Of a DNA stretch of 64,000 nucleotides, positions 50,580-59,293 are shown piece by piece. The stretch comes from an uncultured Eubacteriales bacterium (GTDB taxonomy: Bacteria > Bacillota > Clostridia > Christensenellales > Aristaeellaceae): NCBI GenBank assembly GCA_902800625.1, contig CADCFG010000019.1, positions 1 to 64,000 of the forward strand. Reading direction: 5' to 3'. A program made the translations under genes and the position numbers. A model generated the notes under the pieces. The model was given only the letters and a program-made list of their open reading frames with translations. It ran no database searches and was not told the DNA's origin. Position 1 is the stretch's first letter. Each line of letters opens with the position of its first letter.

Positions 50580-51707
50580 TCAGTCGTCGCGGCCCAGGTC
50601 CTTCCGGATCCTGGAGGAGATGTACTCGGCCACCGCCTGGCCGCCGCTGGCCCCCAGCTTCTGGATAAACGACAGGGCCTCCTGCTGCTTCGCCCGGGGC
50701 AGCTTCACCATCGCCGCAAGGATGGCCTCCGCGCTCCTCCACTTCTGCTGGCCGATCTCCCGGAAGCTGTCCGCCCCGGTGGACTCGAACAGCGAAAACA
50801 CGATCTCCGTCATGGCTCGCCGGGCCTCTTCGTCGTTATGGTCCAGCCATTCGCTCAAAAACCGCCGGAACCACCGGCTCGCATCGGACAGTTCGGCTCC
50901 GACGAAACGATTGCGTGAAACCTCCCAGCTGAAGCCGTCGTGCTGGAAGATGCCGTTCTGCGCGCTCTTGACCACGCGGTTCTCGGCCAGCGAAGAGAGC
51001 ATCAGCCCGATGATGGAGGTTTCCGGGATGATTCGGACGAGCTTCGGCAGGATCCGCCGATAGCCCTCGGTCTGGAGCATCTCCTCGTGGAAGCCGGGCC
51101 CGTCGTTGTTGTAGACGGCCAGCAGCCGGTCCTGCAGCGCCGGCTCGCAATGGGCCGCCGCGTAAACCGCCATGTTGCCGCCCTTGGAATGGCCGCCCAC
51201 ATGGATCGCGCCGTCCAGCCGGCCGCCCACCCGGTTCAGGTATGCCGCGCTCCTGCGCTGCCCCTCGGTGTCCCGCAGGAAGCTGAGGTTGGCGTCCTCG
51301 CGCCAGCCCACCAGCGTCCCGTCGGTGCCGCGAAACGCCACATAGGCGCTCCCGTCCGGCAGCAGGAACGTCACGGCGGCAAACTGCATCGCCTGTTCGG
51401 TGTCGGTCTCGTCCTGGTACCAGCACAGCTTCACGCCCCGAAAGCGCTCACCCTCCAGCATCTTTTCCATCAGGAGCGGCGCCCTGGCCGTGAAGGATTT
51501 GCTCTCCAGGATCTCCTCGCGATCGTGGGTTTGGAAGAAGGCGTCCGCGGCGTCCCGCAGCGGAACCGCCCGGGCGTCCATGGACAGGATTCCCCTGAAA
51601 TCCGTATAGACCAGCTCCGAAAGCACGAGGTTGTCCACCTCGTTGAACGGATCGACGGCCAGGGGCACGTCGCAGCGCCACTCAAGGTAGTCAAGGATAT
51701 TCGCCAT
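50580..51707 (-). CDS. DUF2974 lipase-like protein
   Basis: 375 aa. MANILDYLEWRCDVPLAVDP and FNEVDNLVLSELVYTDF start the family domain. FRGTDGTLVGWREDANLSF and the nucleophile elbow HVGGHSKGGNMAVYAA (GHSKG) mark a class-3-lipase-like fold, with NNDGPGF downstream. Cytosolic, unknown acyl substrate. GGGAGGACAGAGC precedes the ATG at 51707. Confidence 0.85.
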   Translation of the reverse strand: MANILDYLEWRCDVPLAVDPFNEVDNLVLSELVYTDFRGILSMDARAVPLRDAADAFFQTHDREEILESKSFTARAPLLMEKMLEGERFRGVKLCWYQDETDTEQAMQFAAVTFLLPDGSAYVAFRGTDGTLVGWREDANLSFLRDTEGQRRSAAYLNRVGGRLDGAIHVGGHSKGGNMAVYAAAHCEPALQDRLLAVYNNDGPGFHEEMLQTEGYRRILPKLVRIIPETSIIGLMLSSLAENRVVKSAQNGIFQHDGFSWEVSRNRFVGAELSDASRWFRRFLSEWLDHNDEEARRAMTEIVFSLFESTGADSFREIGQQKWRSAEAILAAMVKLPRAKQQEALSFIQKLGASGGQAVAEYISSRIRKDLGRDD

Positions 51708-51903
51708 GCTCTGTCCTCCCATTTCCGCGGCCTCTCCGCGCCCCATCGGGCTGCCGAAGGCCGTTCATTCCATCCCCTCGGCCGCAGCCGGGCCGTCCGG
51801 CCAGGCGCTCCGCCCGACGGCCCGAACCCACATTCATATGGGAAAGCACAGCTCCATTCCCGCCTTCGGGAGCCGCCGACCCGGAAAGTCCGCTCTCCCA
51901 ACC

Positions 51904-51932
51904 ATTATACCGTCTGCAAAAGGAATCGGCAA
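51904..51932 (-). promoter_or_regulatory. Promoter of the DUF2974 gene
   Basis: On the minus strand, TTGCCG (51932-51927), 17-base spacer, TATAAT (51909-51904). It implies a leader of about 190 bases before the ATG at 51707; I see no riboswitch class or other feature in that part of the 51708-52023 gap. Confidence 0.65.
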
Positions 51933-51945
51933 CCACTATTTTCTC

Positions 51946-51974
51946 TTGTGTTTGCGCCTGATTTACGGTATAAT
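51946..51974 (+). promoter_or_regulatory. Promoter of the butanol-type dehydrogenase gene
   Basis: TTGTGT at 51946-51951, 17-base spacer, TATAAT at 51969-51974. It lies back-to-back with the DUF2974 promoter. Confidence 0.7.
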
Positions 51975-52023
51975 GGCAAAAATCATAACCGCACGACCGA
52001 CTCAATCCATCGGGAGGGATTCC

Positions 52024-53199
52024 ATGAACAACTTTAACTTCTATTCCCCCACCTACTTCGCCTTCGGCAAGGATCGCGAACAGGACGTCGGCGCGCTGGT
52101 GAAGCGCTTTGGCGGCACGAAGGTACTCATCCACTACGGCGGCGGCAGCGTGGTGCGCTCCGGGCTGATGGAGCGGGTGAAGGCCTCGCTGGACGAGGCT
52201 GGCATCGACCACGTGTCCCTGGGCGGCGTGAAGCCGAACCCCCGGAGCGGCCTGGTGTACGAGGGCATCGACCTGGCCCGGAGCGAGGGCGTGGACTTCA
52301 TCCTCGCCGTGGGCGGCGGCAGCACCATCGACTCCTCCAAGGCCATCGCCGCGGGCGCGGTGTACGACGGCGACTTCTGGGACTTCTACACCGGCAAGCC
52401 CATCGAAAGGGCCCTGCCCGTGGGCACGGTGCTGACCATCGCCGCGGCGGGCAGCGAGGGCAGCCCAGACTCCGTCATCACCAACGAGCACGGCATGTTC
52501 AAGCGCGGCGCCAGCGGCGACGCCATCCGGCCCCGCTTCTCCGTGCTGAACCCGGCGCTGACCCAGACCCTGCCGCCCTACCAGACGGCCTGCGGCATCA
52601 CCGACATCCTGGCCCACCTGTACGAGCGCTACCTGACCAACACGAAGGAAGTGGAGGTCACCGACCGGATGATCGAGGCGCTGATGCTGACCATGGTCCA
52701 CGAGGGCCCGCGGGTGATCGAAAACCCCGACAACTACGAGGCCCGGGCCAACATCATGTGGGCGGGCATGATGGCCCACAACAACTCCTGCGGCGTGGGC
52801 CGCAGCCAGGACTGGAACAGCCACAACATCGAGCACGAGCTGTCCGCGCTCTACGACTGCGCCCACGGCGCTGGCCTGGCCGTGACCATGCCGGCGGTGT
52901 TCAGCTATGTGCTCAACCACGACGTGATGCGCTTTGCCCAGGTGGCCGTGCGGGTGTGGGGCTGCGCGATGGACTTCAACCATCCCGAAGCCACCGCCCG
53001 GGCGGGCATCGAGGCCCTGCGCCGCTTCCTCACCGACCTGGGCATGCCCCGGAACTTCTACGAGCTGGGCGCTCACGAGGCCGACATCCCCAAGCTGGTG
53101 GACGCGCTGTGCAACGGCGACGGCCGCCCCGGCCACATCACCGGCTTCGTGACGCTGAACCAGGAGGATTGCGCGAATATCTATCGAATGATGATATAG
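52024..53199 (+). CDS. Iron-containing alcohol dehydrogenase (NADH-dependent butanol dehydrogenase type)
   Basis: 391 aa group III ADH. The cofactor motif is ILAVGGGSTIDSSKAIA near residues 95-110. ACGITDILAHLYERY supplies the first metal Asp and His, and HNIEHELSALYDCAHGAGLAV the remaining His ligands. Close to BdhA/YqhD, which reduce aldehydes to alcohols. It is followed by a terminator, so it is a single-gene unit next to the AraC regulator. GGGAGGG precedes the ATG. Confidence 0.9.
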   Translation: MNNFNFYSPTYFAFGKDREQDVGALVKRFGGTKVLIHYGGGSVVRSGLMERVKASLDEAGIDHVSLGGVKPNPRSGLVYEGIDLARSEGVDFILAVGGGSTIDSSKAIAAGAVYDGDFWDFYTGKPIERALPVGTVLTIAAAGSEGSPDSVITNEHGMFKRGASGDAIRPRFSVLNPALTQTLPPYQTACGITDILAHLYERYLTNTKEVEVTDRMIEALMLTMVHEGPRVIENPDNYEARANIMWAGMMAHNNSCGVGRSQDWNSHNIEHELSALYDCAHGAGLAVTMPAVFSYVLNHDVMRFAQVAVRVWGCAMDFNHPEATARAGIEALRRFLTDLGMPRNFYELGAHEADIPKLVDALCNGDGRPGHITGFVTLNQEDCANIYRMMI

Positions 53200-53219
53200 C
53201 CGGCCCTTTGCCGCACGAT

Positions 53220-53249
53220 AAAGAGCAGCCCCCAGCGGGGCTGCTCTTT
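53220..53249. terminator. Bidirectional terminator between bdh-like and araC genes
   Basis: Perfect 13-bp stem AAAGAGCAGCCCC (53220-53232) with GGGGCTGCTCTTT (53237-53249). Its A/T ends act as U-tracts in both directions. Confidence 0.85.
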
Positions 53250-53260
53250 GCGCGCTCTGC

Positions 53261-54115
53261 TCAATCGATCATCGTGGCGCGGAACTGGGACGGCGAGCAC
53301 CCCTTCACCTTGCGGAAGGCCCGGTTGAAGGAGGAGATGCTGGAGAAGCCGGATTCAAAGGCGATGTCGATGATGTGCAGCTTGGGGTTGGGGAACAGGC
53401 TCTCCGCCAGCTTGATGCGCTCGGTGGTGAGGAAGTCCACGAAGGTCATGTTGGTGTAGCCCTTGAACAGGTGGGCAAAGTGGGACTTGCTGACGCCCAC
53501 CTCGCTGGCCACCTCGTTCAGCGTCAGGGGCTTGACGCAGTTCTCGGCGATGTACAGGCAGGCCTCGGCCATCAGCTTCATGTTGGCCTGCTCCGTGCTG
53601 GCGCCGGCGGCGGCGTCCGGCTGGGCGGACATGCACAGCCGCCCCACCCGGGCGAAGAACTCCAGCAGGCTGGCGTAGGCGCGCACCTCCCGGAAGGGAT
53701 CGTCGGAGTGGTAGCTCTCGTCGATGGCCCTCACGCAGCGCAGCCTGTCCTCGCTGGCTGCGTCCCCCGGCACATGGCGCACGCAGTTGCAGCGGGACAA
53801 CTGGGGCAGCACGCGGCTCAGCTCCCCCATCACCGCCAGCAGCGCGATGGGGAACTGGATGATCAGGAAGGAGTCCTCCGTCACATAGTGCACCGCGTGC
53901 AGGTCGCCGGAATAGACGATGGCGATGTCGTTCTCGGCCAAGGCGTAGCGGGTGAAGTTGATGGTGGCCGCGTTGCCGTCCCTCAGGCTGACCAGCACCT
54001 CCACATAGGGGTGCCAGTGCACGGTATCAAAATAATTCGTATCCACCTTGCGGGACACGTTGATCTTCGAGCCGCCGCTGAATATCAGGTTCTCGTAATA
54101 CTTGTTGATTCCCAT
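53261..54115 (-). CDS. AraC-family transcriptional regulator
   Basis: 284 aa. An N-terminal cupin-like sensor (VHWHPYVEVLVSLRDG, then AIVYSGDLHAVHYV) is followed by the two AraC helix-turn-helix units (LTLNEVASEVGVSKSHFAHL, then HIIDIAFESGFSSISSFNRA). Divergent from the Gfo/VOC/ABC operon, which it probably controls in response to the imported compound. The ATG at 54115 has GAGGG 7 bases upstream. The 230-base gap is AT-rich and may hold operators; a TATTAT at 54305-54310 is a weak -10 for the operon. Confidence 0.88.
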   Translation of the reverse strand: MGINKYYENLIFSGGSKINVSRKVDTNYFDTVHWHPYVEVLVSLRDGNAATINFTRYALAENDIAIVYSGDLHAVHYVTEDSFLIIQFPIALLAVMGELSRVLPQLSRCNCVRHVPGDAASEDRLRCVRAIDESYHSDDPFREVRAYASLLEFFARVGRLCMSAQPDAAAGASTEQANMKLMAEACLYIAENCVKPLTLNEVASEVGVSKSHFAHLFKGYTNMTFVDFLTTERIKLAESLFPNPKLHIIDIAFESGFSSISSFNRAFRKVKGCSPSQFRATMID

Positions 54116-54346
54116 GGTCATGCCCTCGTGTGACGTTCCCATATCAGGTTGCTCAATCGTTTACATATATTTTATCATACATTTTCAGTTTTTCAAGTAC
54201 CGACGTCTTTTTGCGTTCAAAGCGCATTCGCGCCTCAACAAATCTTCGCAATTTATGCGCAGGCCCTTCGGATTTTCTGAACAACGTTAAGTCTGTGAAC
54301 GTGATATTATGATCGTGTAATCAAGCATATGCGACAGGAGGCTGCC

Positions 54347-55498
54347 ATGCGGACGTTCAACGTGGGCCTGCTGGGCTGCGGCGTCATCAGCCGCACCTAC
54401 GCGGCGGACATCAAGGCGTTCTATCCCCGGCTGAACATCGTGGCCTGCGCGGACGTGAACCGCTCGCTGGCAGAGAAGCTGGCCCGGGAATTCGACATCC
54501 CCAAGGCCTGCGTGACCGAGGAGCTGCTGAAGGACGAGGCGGTGGAGATCGTCGTCAACCTGACGCCGCCCCAGCTGCACGTGGCGCTGGACCGGCAGAT
54601 CATCGCAGCGGGCAAGCACCTGTTCAGCGAAAAGCCCTTCGCCCAGAGCGTTTCCGCCGCCCGGGAGATACTCACCCTGGCGGAAAAGGCGGGCGTGCAG
54701 GTGGGCTGCGCGCCGGACACCTTCCTGGGCTCCGGGCTGCAGAGCCTGCGCTGGTACCTGGACAGGGGCCTGATCGGCAAGCCCTTCTTCGTCACCGCCA
54801 ACATGACCACCTTCGGCTACGAGACCTGGCACCCCAACGTGGAGCCCTTCTACAAAAAGGGCGCGGGGCCCCTCTACGACATGGGACCCTACTACCTGTC
54901 GGCCATCGTTTCGCTGCTGGGACCCATCGAATCCGTCGCGGCCTACGGCGCCCGGGGCCTCGAGAGGCGCCATCTCTACCTGGGCCCGCGCGCCGGGGAG
55001 GAAATCGCGCCGGAGATCCCCACCCACTACACCGCGATCCTTCGGCTGGTGAGCGGCGCGGTGGTGAACCTGAACGTCAGCTTCGACATCTACCGCTCGA
55101 CGCTGCCGATGTTTGAAATCTACGGTGACGGCGGCACGCTGACCTATCCCGACCCCAACTTCGGCGGCGGCGCGCCCAGGGTGTACCGCAAGGAGCAGTA
55201 CCTCGACCCCCTGTTCCGGGACACGGACGAGGCCCGCGCCCGGAAGGAGACCTTCTACGAGCTGCCGGAGCTCTTCCCCAGGCCCAAGGACTATTCCCGG
55301 GGCATCGGCGTGCTGGATTTGGCCAAGTCCATCGAGACGGGGCGGCCGAACCGGGCCGGCGGCGAGCTGGCGACCCACGTCACAGAGGCCATCGAGGGCC
55401 TGATCGAGTCGGCGGAGACCGGCGCGTTCTACCGGATGTGCACCAGCTGTGAAATTCCCGAACCCATTGAACCGGGCCAGGCGCTCGGCGAAATATAG
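54347..55498 (+). CDS. Gfo/Idh/MocA-family NAD(P)-dependent oxidoreductase
   Basis: 383 aa. The Rossmann start VGLLGCGVISRTYAADIK and the signature HLFSEKPFAQSVSAAREI (EKP) define the family, with GPLYDMGPYYLSAIVSLLG as the substrate-domain motif. Such enzymes oxidise or reduce sugars, inositols and related polyols. First gene of the operon; ACAGGAGG precedes the ATG. A VOC protein follows 24 bases later. Confidence 0.9.
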   Translation: MRTFNVGLLGCGVISRTYAADIKAFYPRLNIVACADVNRSLAEKLAREFDIPKACVTEELLKDEAVEIVVNLTPPQLHVALDRQIIAAGKHLFSEKPFAQSVSAAREILTLAEKAGVQVGCAPDTFLGSGLQSLRWYLDRGLIGKPFFVTANMTTFGYETWHPNVEPFYKKGAGPLYDMGPYYLSAIVSLLGPIESVAAYGARGLERRHLYLGPRAGEEIAPEIPTHYTAILRLVSGAVVNLNVSFDIYRSTLPMFEIYGDGGTLTYPDPNFGGGAPRVYRKEQYLDPLFRDTDEARARKETFYELPELFPRPKDYSRGIGVLDLAKSIETGRPNRAGGELATHVTEAIEGLIESAETGAFYRMCTSCEIPEPIEPGQALGEI

Positions 55499-55522
55499 TT
55501 GAAAGAGCAGAGGAGGATATTT

Positions 55523-55987
55523 ATGGCAGGAGTTGTTGGAACGCACCTGTTCGCGCAGGTGGGCTTTATCGTCAAGGACGTGGAGACGACGAAGCGCAAG
55601 TGGGCCGCCTTCCTGGGCGTGGACGTGCCCGAGACCCAGCCCGTGGGCGATTATTCGGTGACCGGCACCACCTTCATGGGCCAGCCGGCGCCGGAAGCGG
55701 ACTGCCTGATGGCCTTCTTCGACGTGGGCCCTGGCCTGCAGCTGGAGCTGATCCAGCCCAACGAGGCGCCCTCCACCTGGAGGAACTTCCTGAACGAGCA
55801 CGGCGAGGGCATGCACCACATCGCCTTCCAGGTACGCGATTCCGCCCAGCAGGTGAAAAACGCCGAGGCGGCGGGCCTGAAGCTGGTGCAGCACGGCGTG
55901 TACGGCGACGGCGGCGGCGAGTACAACTACTTGGACGCGCCGGAGCTGAAGTGCATCGTGGAACTGCTGGAGAGCTACGAGAAGTAG
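55523..55987 (+). CDS. VOC-family protein
   Basis: 154 aa glyoxalase-fold protein. AQVGFIVKDVETTKRKWAAF begins the first beta-alpha-beta unit, and EGMHHIAFQVRDSAQQVKNA the second; GLQLELIQP and CIVELLESYEK provide candidate metal Glu residues. It resembles methylmalonyl-CoA epimerase-like VOC proteins. In this operon it could epimerise or lyse the sugar product made by the Gfo/Idh enzyme. Confidence 0.85.
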   Translation: MAGVVGTHLFAQVGFIVKDVETTKRKWAAFLGVDVPETQPVGDYSVTGTTFMGQPAPEADCLMAFFDVGPGLQLELIQPNEAPSTWRNFLNEHGEGMHHIAFQVRDSAQQVKNAEAAGLKLVQHGVYGDGGGEYNYLDAPELKCIVELLESYEK

Positions 55988-56040
55988 CCCACAGCATGAT
56001 ATAGTCAGTCAAACCAAACGACATCAAGGAGGCAATCACC

Positions 56041-57354
56041 ATGAAGAAGACCCTCGCAATCCTGCTGGCCTGCCTGCTGCTGGCCGCGATGCTCCCCGCC
56101 GCGATGGCGGAGGAGGCCGAACTGATCTGGTACGGCTGGACCCCCGGCTCCCCCGTGAACGAATCCTTCATCGAGGCGTTCAACCAGACCTATCCCGACA
56201 TCCACGTCACCTGGAAGCAAATCTCCATCGACGACTATGACGCCACCATCAAGCCGGCTCTGGCCAACCAGGGCGGCGTGGACCTGTTCCAGTGCTCCGC
56301 GGGCTCGGCCAACGGCGGCATCGAGATCTTCGCCAGCCAGGCCATCGACCTGACCCCGGCCCTGATCGAGGCCCTGGGCGAGGACTACGCCGACAAGATC
56401 AGCGAGACCTCCCTGACCACCATGACCGTGAACGGCGAGCTGAAGGCCCTGGGCGTGGGCACCGTCTATGCCGGCAACCTGTGGATCAACAAGGACCTGT
56501 TCGACAAGTACGAAGTGGCCATCCCCACCGACATGGAATCCTGGAAGGCCGCCGTCAAGACCTTTGAAGACAACGGCATCATAGGCTTCGTGCAGGGCGC
56601 GGGCCAGGGCGCCTTCAACATGGACACCTTCCACGCCATCTGCGACAACGTGAACCCCGGCCAGTTCACCAAGGCCTGCCGCGGCGAGGTGGAGTGGACC
56701 GACGAGACCTTCGTCACCGGCCTGAACCTGTGGAAGAGCCTGTTTGACGAGGGCATCATGCAGCCCGGCGCGCTGGGCATCCAGCAGTACCCCGAGGCCA
56801 ACAACCTGTTCCTGTCCCAGCAGGCCGCCATGGTGATGATGGGCTCCTGGTACACCATGAACACCCTGCCCGACACCATGCGGGCCAACATGGAGGCCGC
56901 TTCCTCCACCGACGACCCCTTCACCATGATCCCCATCAACTTCCCCGACCTGGCCGGCACCGGCAACGTGGGCTATATGTTCAGCGACATCGACTACGCC
57001 ACCGCCGTGGCCGCCGCGGGCGAGAACATCGACGCCGCCACCAAGTTCGCGGTGTGGCTGGGCGCCTCTGAAGAGGGCCAGCAGCTGATCGCCGACTCCC
57101 TGAACGTGGTGCCCGTGCTGAAGACCGCCACCCCCAACTGGGACGCCGTGCAGCTGGTGAACCCCGACGCCCAGAACGAGGCCGTGAAGGACTACCTGGC
57201 CAACGCCATGGCCAACGCCGACAATCCCCGCTTCGGTGAGATCAGCGCCGATCTGAACCAGGCGATGATGGACGTGCTGGCGGGCGTGGCCTCCGGCATG
57301 ATGAGCGCCGAGGAAGGCTGCGAGTACCTGGCCGAGGTACAGGCCGAGCAGTAA
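56041..57354 (+). CDS. Sugar ABC transporter substrate-binding protein
   Basis: 437 aa. A signal peptide (residues 1-23, ending AMA before EEAEL) has no proper lipobox. The mature part has the family 1 binding-protein start LIWYGWTPGSPVNESFIEAF and many features of sugar-binding proteins (WINKDLFDKYEVAIPTDMES, then AMVMMGSWYTMNTLPD). It should deliver a sugar to the permeases encoded after an attenuator hairpin and REP-like pair. The ATP-binding subunit is not encoded here. Confidence 0.9.
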   Translation: MKKTLAILLACLLLAAMLPAAMAEEAELIWYGWTPGSPVNESFIEAFNQTYPDIHVTWKQISIDDYDATIKPALANQGGVDLFQCSAGSANGGIEIFASQAIDLTPALIEALGEDYADKISETSLTTMTVNGELKALGVGTVYAGNLWINKDLFDKYEVAIPTDMESWKAAVKTFEDNGIIGFVQGAGQGAFNMDTFHAICDNVNPGQFTKACRGEVEWTDETFVTGLNLWKSLFDEGIMQPGALGIQQYPEANNLFLSQQAAMVMMGSWYTMNTLPDTMRANMEAASSTDDPFTMIPINFPDLAGTGNVGYMFSDIDYATAVAAAGENIDAATKFAVWLGASEEGQQLIADSLNVVPVLKTATPNWDAVQLVNPDAQNEAVKDYLANAMANADNPRFGEISADLNQAMMDVLAGVASGMMSAEEGCEYLAEVQAEQ

Positions 57355-57364
57355 GGCGAACGCA

Positions 57365-57392
57365 GGCAGGGGGTTCTGTTCAACCCCCTGCC
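57365..57392 (+). terminator. Hairpin between binding-protein and permease genes
   Basis: Perfect 11-bp stem GGCAGGGGGTT (57365-57375) with AACCCCCTGCC (57382-57392). It is followed by only a weak U-tract (ATTTATCT), so it may be a leaky terminator or mRNA stabiliser. Confidence 0.72.
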
Positions 57393-57409
57393 ATTTATCT
57401 GACGGTTCG

Positions 57410-57538
57410 AGATCCTTCGACTCCGCTGCCGCTCCGCTCAGGATGACAGGCAACCGATTCGCCACCGTTTCCGCAGATTGGCAGGGCATCGCTTCATTGT
57501 CATTCTGAGCGCAGGCGAAGCCGGAGTCGAAGAATCTT
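57410..57538. repeat. Inverted pair of REP-like elements
   Basis: Unit 1 (57410-57448) reads AGATCCTTCGACTCCGC...GCTCAGGATGACA. Unit 2 (57498-57538) reads TGTCATTCTGAGCGCAGG...GAGTCGAAGAATCTT, the approximate reverse complement of unit 1. The TGTCATTCTGAGCG...GAAGAATCT pattern is a dispersed repeat I know from many bacteria. The two units, 49 bases apart, would form a long hairpin in the mRNA. Confidence 0.75.
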
Positions 57539-57579
57539 CTTCCTTTTTGTGATAAACCGTTTCGAAGGGAGACAGGGCC

Positions 57580-58470
57580 ATGAATGACAGGGCAGCGCCC
57601 ATGAAATTGAAGCGAACCAACGGGCTGATTTGGATTCTTCCCGCGTTTCTCTTCCTGGTCATCATCATCTACTACTCCATGTTCTTCACCTTCAACCTGT
57701 CCACCATGGAATGGGACGGCCTTAGCCCGGACCAGACCCGGGTGGGCCTGGCGAACTTCGCCAAGCTGTTCAGGGACAAGGTTTTCTGGAAGTGCCTTCA
57801 GAACACGGTGGTGTACTTCATCATCACCTTCGTGATCCAGAACTCCCTGGGCTTCATCTTCGCGGCGATATTGCACACGGACGTGAAGCTGGCCACGCTG
57901 CACAAGTGCCTGATCTTCATCCCGACCATCCTGGCCCCGGCCACGATGGCCCCGGTATTCCGGCTGCTGTATTCCCCCCAGGGCATATTGCAGAGCTTCT
58001 TCAACTGGGCCCACATCCCCATCACGGTGGACTGGCTGTCCCGGCCCAACACGGCGCTGTACGTGCTGATGTCGGTGGCCATCTGGGAGTTCACGGGCAT
58101 GAGCTTCATCCTCTACTATGCCGCCATGAGCCAGATCGACATGGAGATGCTGGAGGCGGCGCGCATCGACGGCGCGGGCAACCTGCGCACGCTGTGGAGC
58201 ATGGTGCTGCCCAACTGCCGGGGCACCACGGTGTCCATGGCCATGCTGGGCGTGATCGGCGCGCTGAAGACCTTCGACATCCCCTACCTGATCACCACCG
58301 GCGGGCCGATGCACGCCACGGAATTCCTGGGCACCTACATCTACCGCCAGGGCATCCGCCAGTCCCACCTGGGCTACGCGGCGGCCATATCGGTGATGCT
58401 GCTGGTGCTGGCGGTGGCGGGGGCTTACCTGACGAACCGGGCCAACAAAGGGGGCGGAAAGCATGCTTGA
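57580..58470 (+). CDS. Sugar ABC transporter permease 1
   Basis: 296 aa MalF-type permease with six helices. The EAA loop near residue 190 reads MEMLEAARIDGAGNLRTLWS, which docks to the ATPase. It follows the binding-protein gene and overlaps permease 2 by 8 bases. GGGAGACAGGGCC precedes the ATG. Confidence 0.93.
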   Translation: MNDRAAPMKLKRTNGLIWILPAFLFLVIIIYYSMFFTFNLSTMEWDGLSPDQTRVGLANFAKLFRDKVFWKCLQNTVVYFIITFVIQNSLGFIFAAILHTDVKLATLHKCLIFIPTILAPATMAPVFRLLYSPQGILQSFFNWAHIPITVDWLSRPNTALYVLMSVAIWEFTGMSFILYYAAMSQIDMEMLEAARIDGAGNLRTLWSMVLPNCRGTTVSMAMLGVIGALKTFDIPYLITTGGPMHATEFLGTYIYRQGIRQSHLGYAAAISVMLLVLAVAGAYLTNRANKGGGKHA

Positions 58471-59251
58471 GGTCAGAAGCGTCAAGAGCAAGATCCTTTT
58501 GCAGCTGCTGCTGTTCATCATGACGGTGCCCTATGTGCTGCCGCTGATCCAGATGGTGGCCGGCTCGCTGGGCGGGCGGGGCTTTGCCAACTACAAGGCC
58601 GTGTGGGACACCGGCGTGGTGCCCACCTTCTTCCGCAACTCCGCCATCATCTCCGGCGGCGTGATCCTGCTGGTGTACGTGTTCAGCATGACGGCGGGCT
58701 TCGGCTTTTCCAAGCTGCACATCTTCGGCAAGGAGGTCTATTTCTGGCTGATCCTGGTGGCGCTGACGCTGCCGGAGGTCATACTGCTCACGCCGCTGTT
58801 CGTCACGTTCCAGAAGCTGAGGATGTACAACACTTTCTTCTCGGTGATCTTCCCCCAGACGGCGCTGCAGATGCCGTTCACGATCCTGCTGACCCGGAAC
58901 TTCCTGGACGGCGTGCCGGACGAGCTGATGGAGGCCGCGCGCATCGACGGCGCCAACACCTTCCAGCTGTTCGTCAGCATCATCATCCCGCTGACCAAGC
59001 CCATCGCCTCGGCGGTGATCGTGCTGACGCTGATCAACTCCTGGAACGCCTACCTGCTGCCGCTGCTGTTCCTGCAGAGCCCGGCCAAGCAGACCGTGAC
59101 GCTGCTGCCCCAGTTCTTCCAGGGCGAATTCACCAACGACCAGACGAAGATCCTGGCGGCGGCGGTGATGACGGCCATCCCCGAGATCGCGGCCTACCTG
59201 TGCATGCAGAAGAACTTTGAAAAGGGCATGAGCGCCGGCGCGCTGAAGTGA
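58463..59251 (+). CDS. Sugar ABC transporter permease 2
   Basis: 262 aa MalG-type permease with six helices. The EAA loop reads DELMEAARIDGANTFQLFVS. Translation is probably coupled to permease 1 by the 8-base overlap. No ATPase gene follows, as is common for sugar importers that share a multipurpose MsmK-type ATPase. Confidence 0.93.
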   Translation: MLEVRSVKSKILLQLLLFIMTVPYVLPLIQMVAGSLGGRGFANYKAVWDTGVVPTFFRNSAIISGGVILLVYVFSMTAGFGFSKLHIFGKEVYFWLILVALTLPEVILLTPLFVTFQKLRMYNTFFSVIFPQTALQMPFTILLTRNFLDGVPDELMEAARIDGANTFQLFVSIIIPLTKPIASAVIVLTLINSWNAYLLPLLFLQSPAKQTVTLLPQFFQGEFTNDQTKILAAAVMTAIPEIAAYLCMQKNFEKGMSAGALK

Positions 59252-59293
59252 CGGCGCGAGGGCGACAATCGACAGAATAAGGAGGCGGGCAGC

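Noticed and set aside
56005..58521. An 838-codon open frame opposite the ABC binding-protein and permease genes
   Set aside because: It is a long antisense shadow in high-GC DNA with His/Gly/Val-rich composition; the plus-strand genes have clear families and ribosome binding sites.
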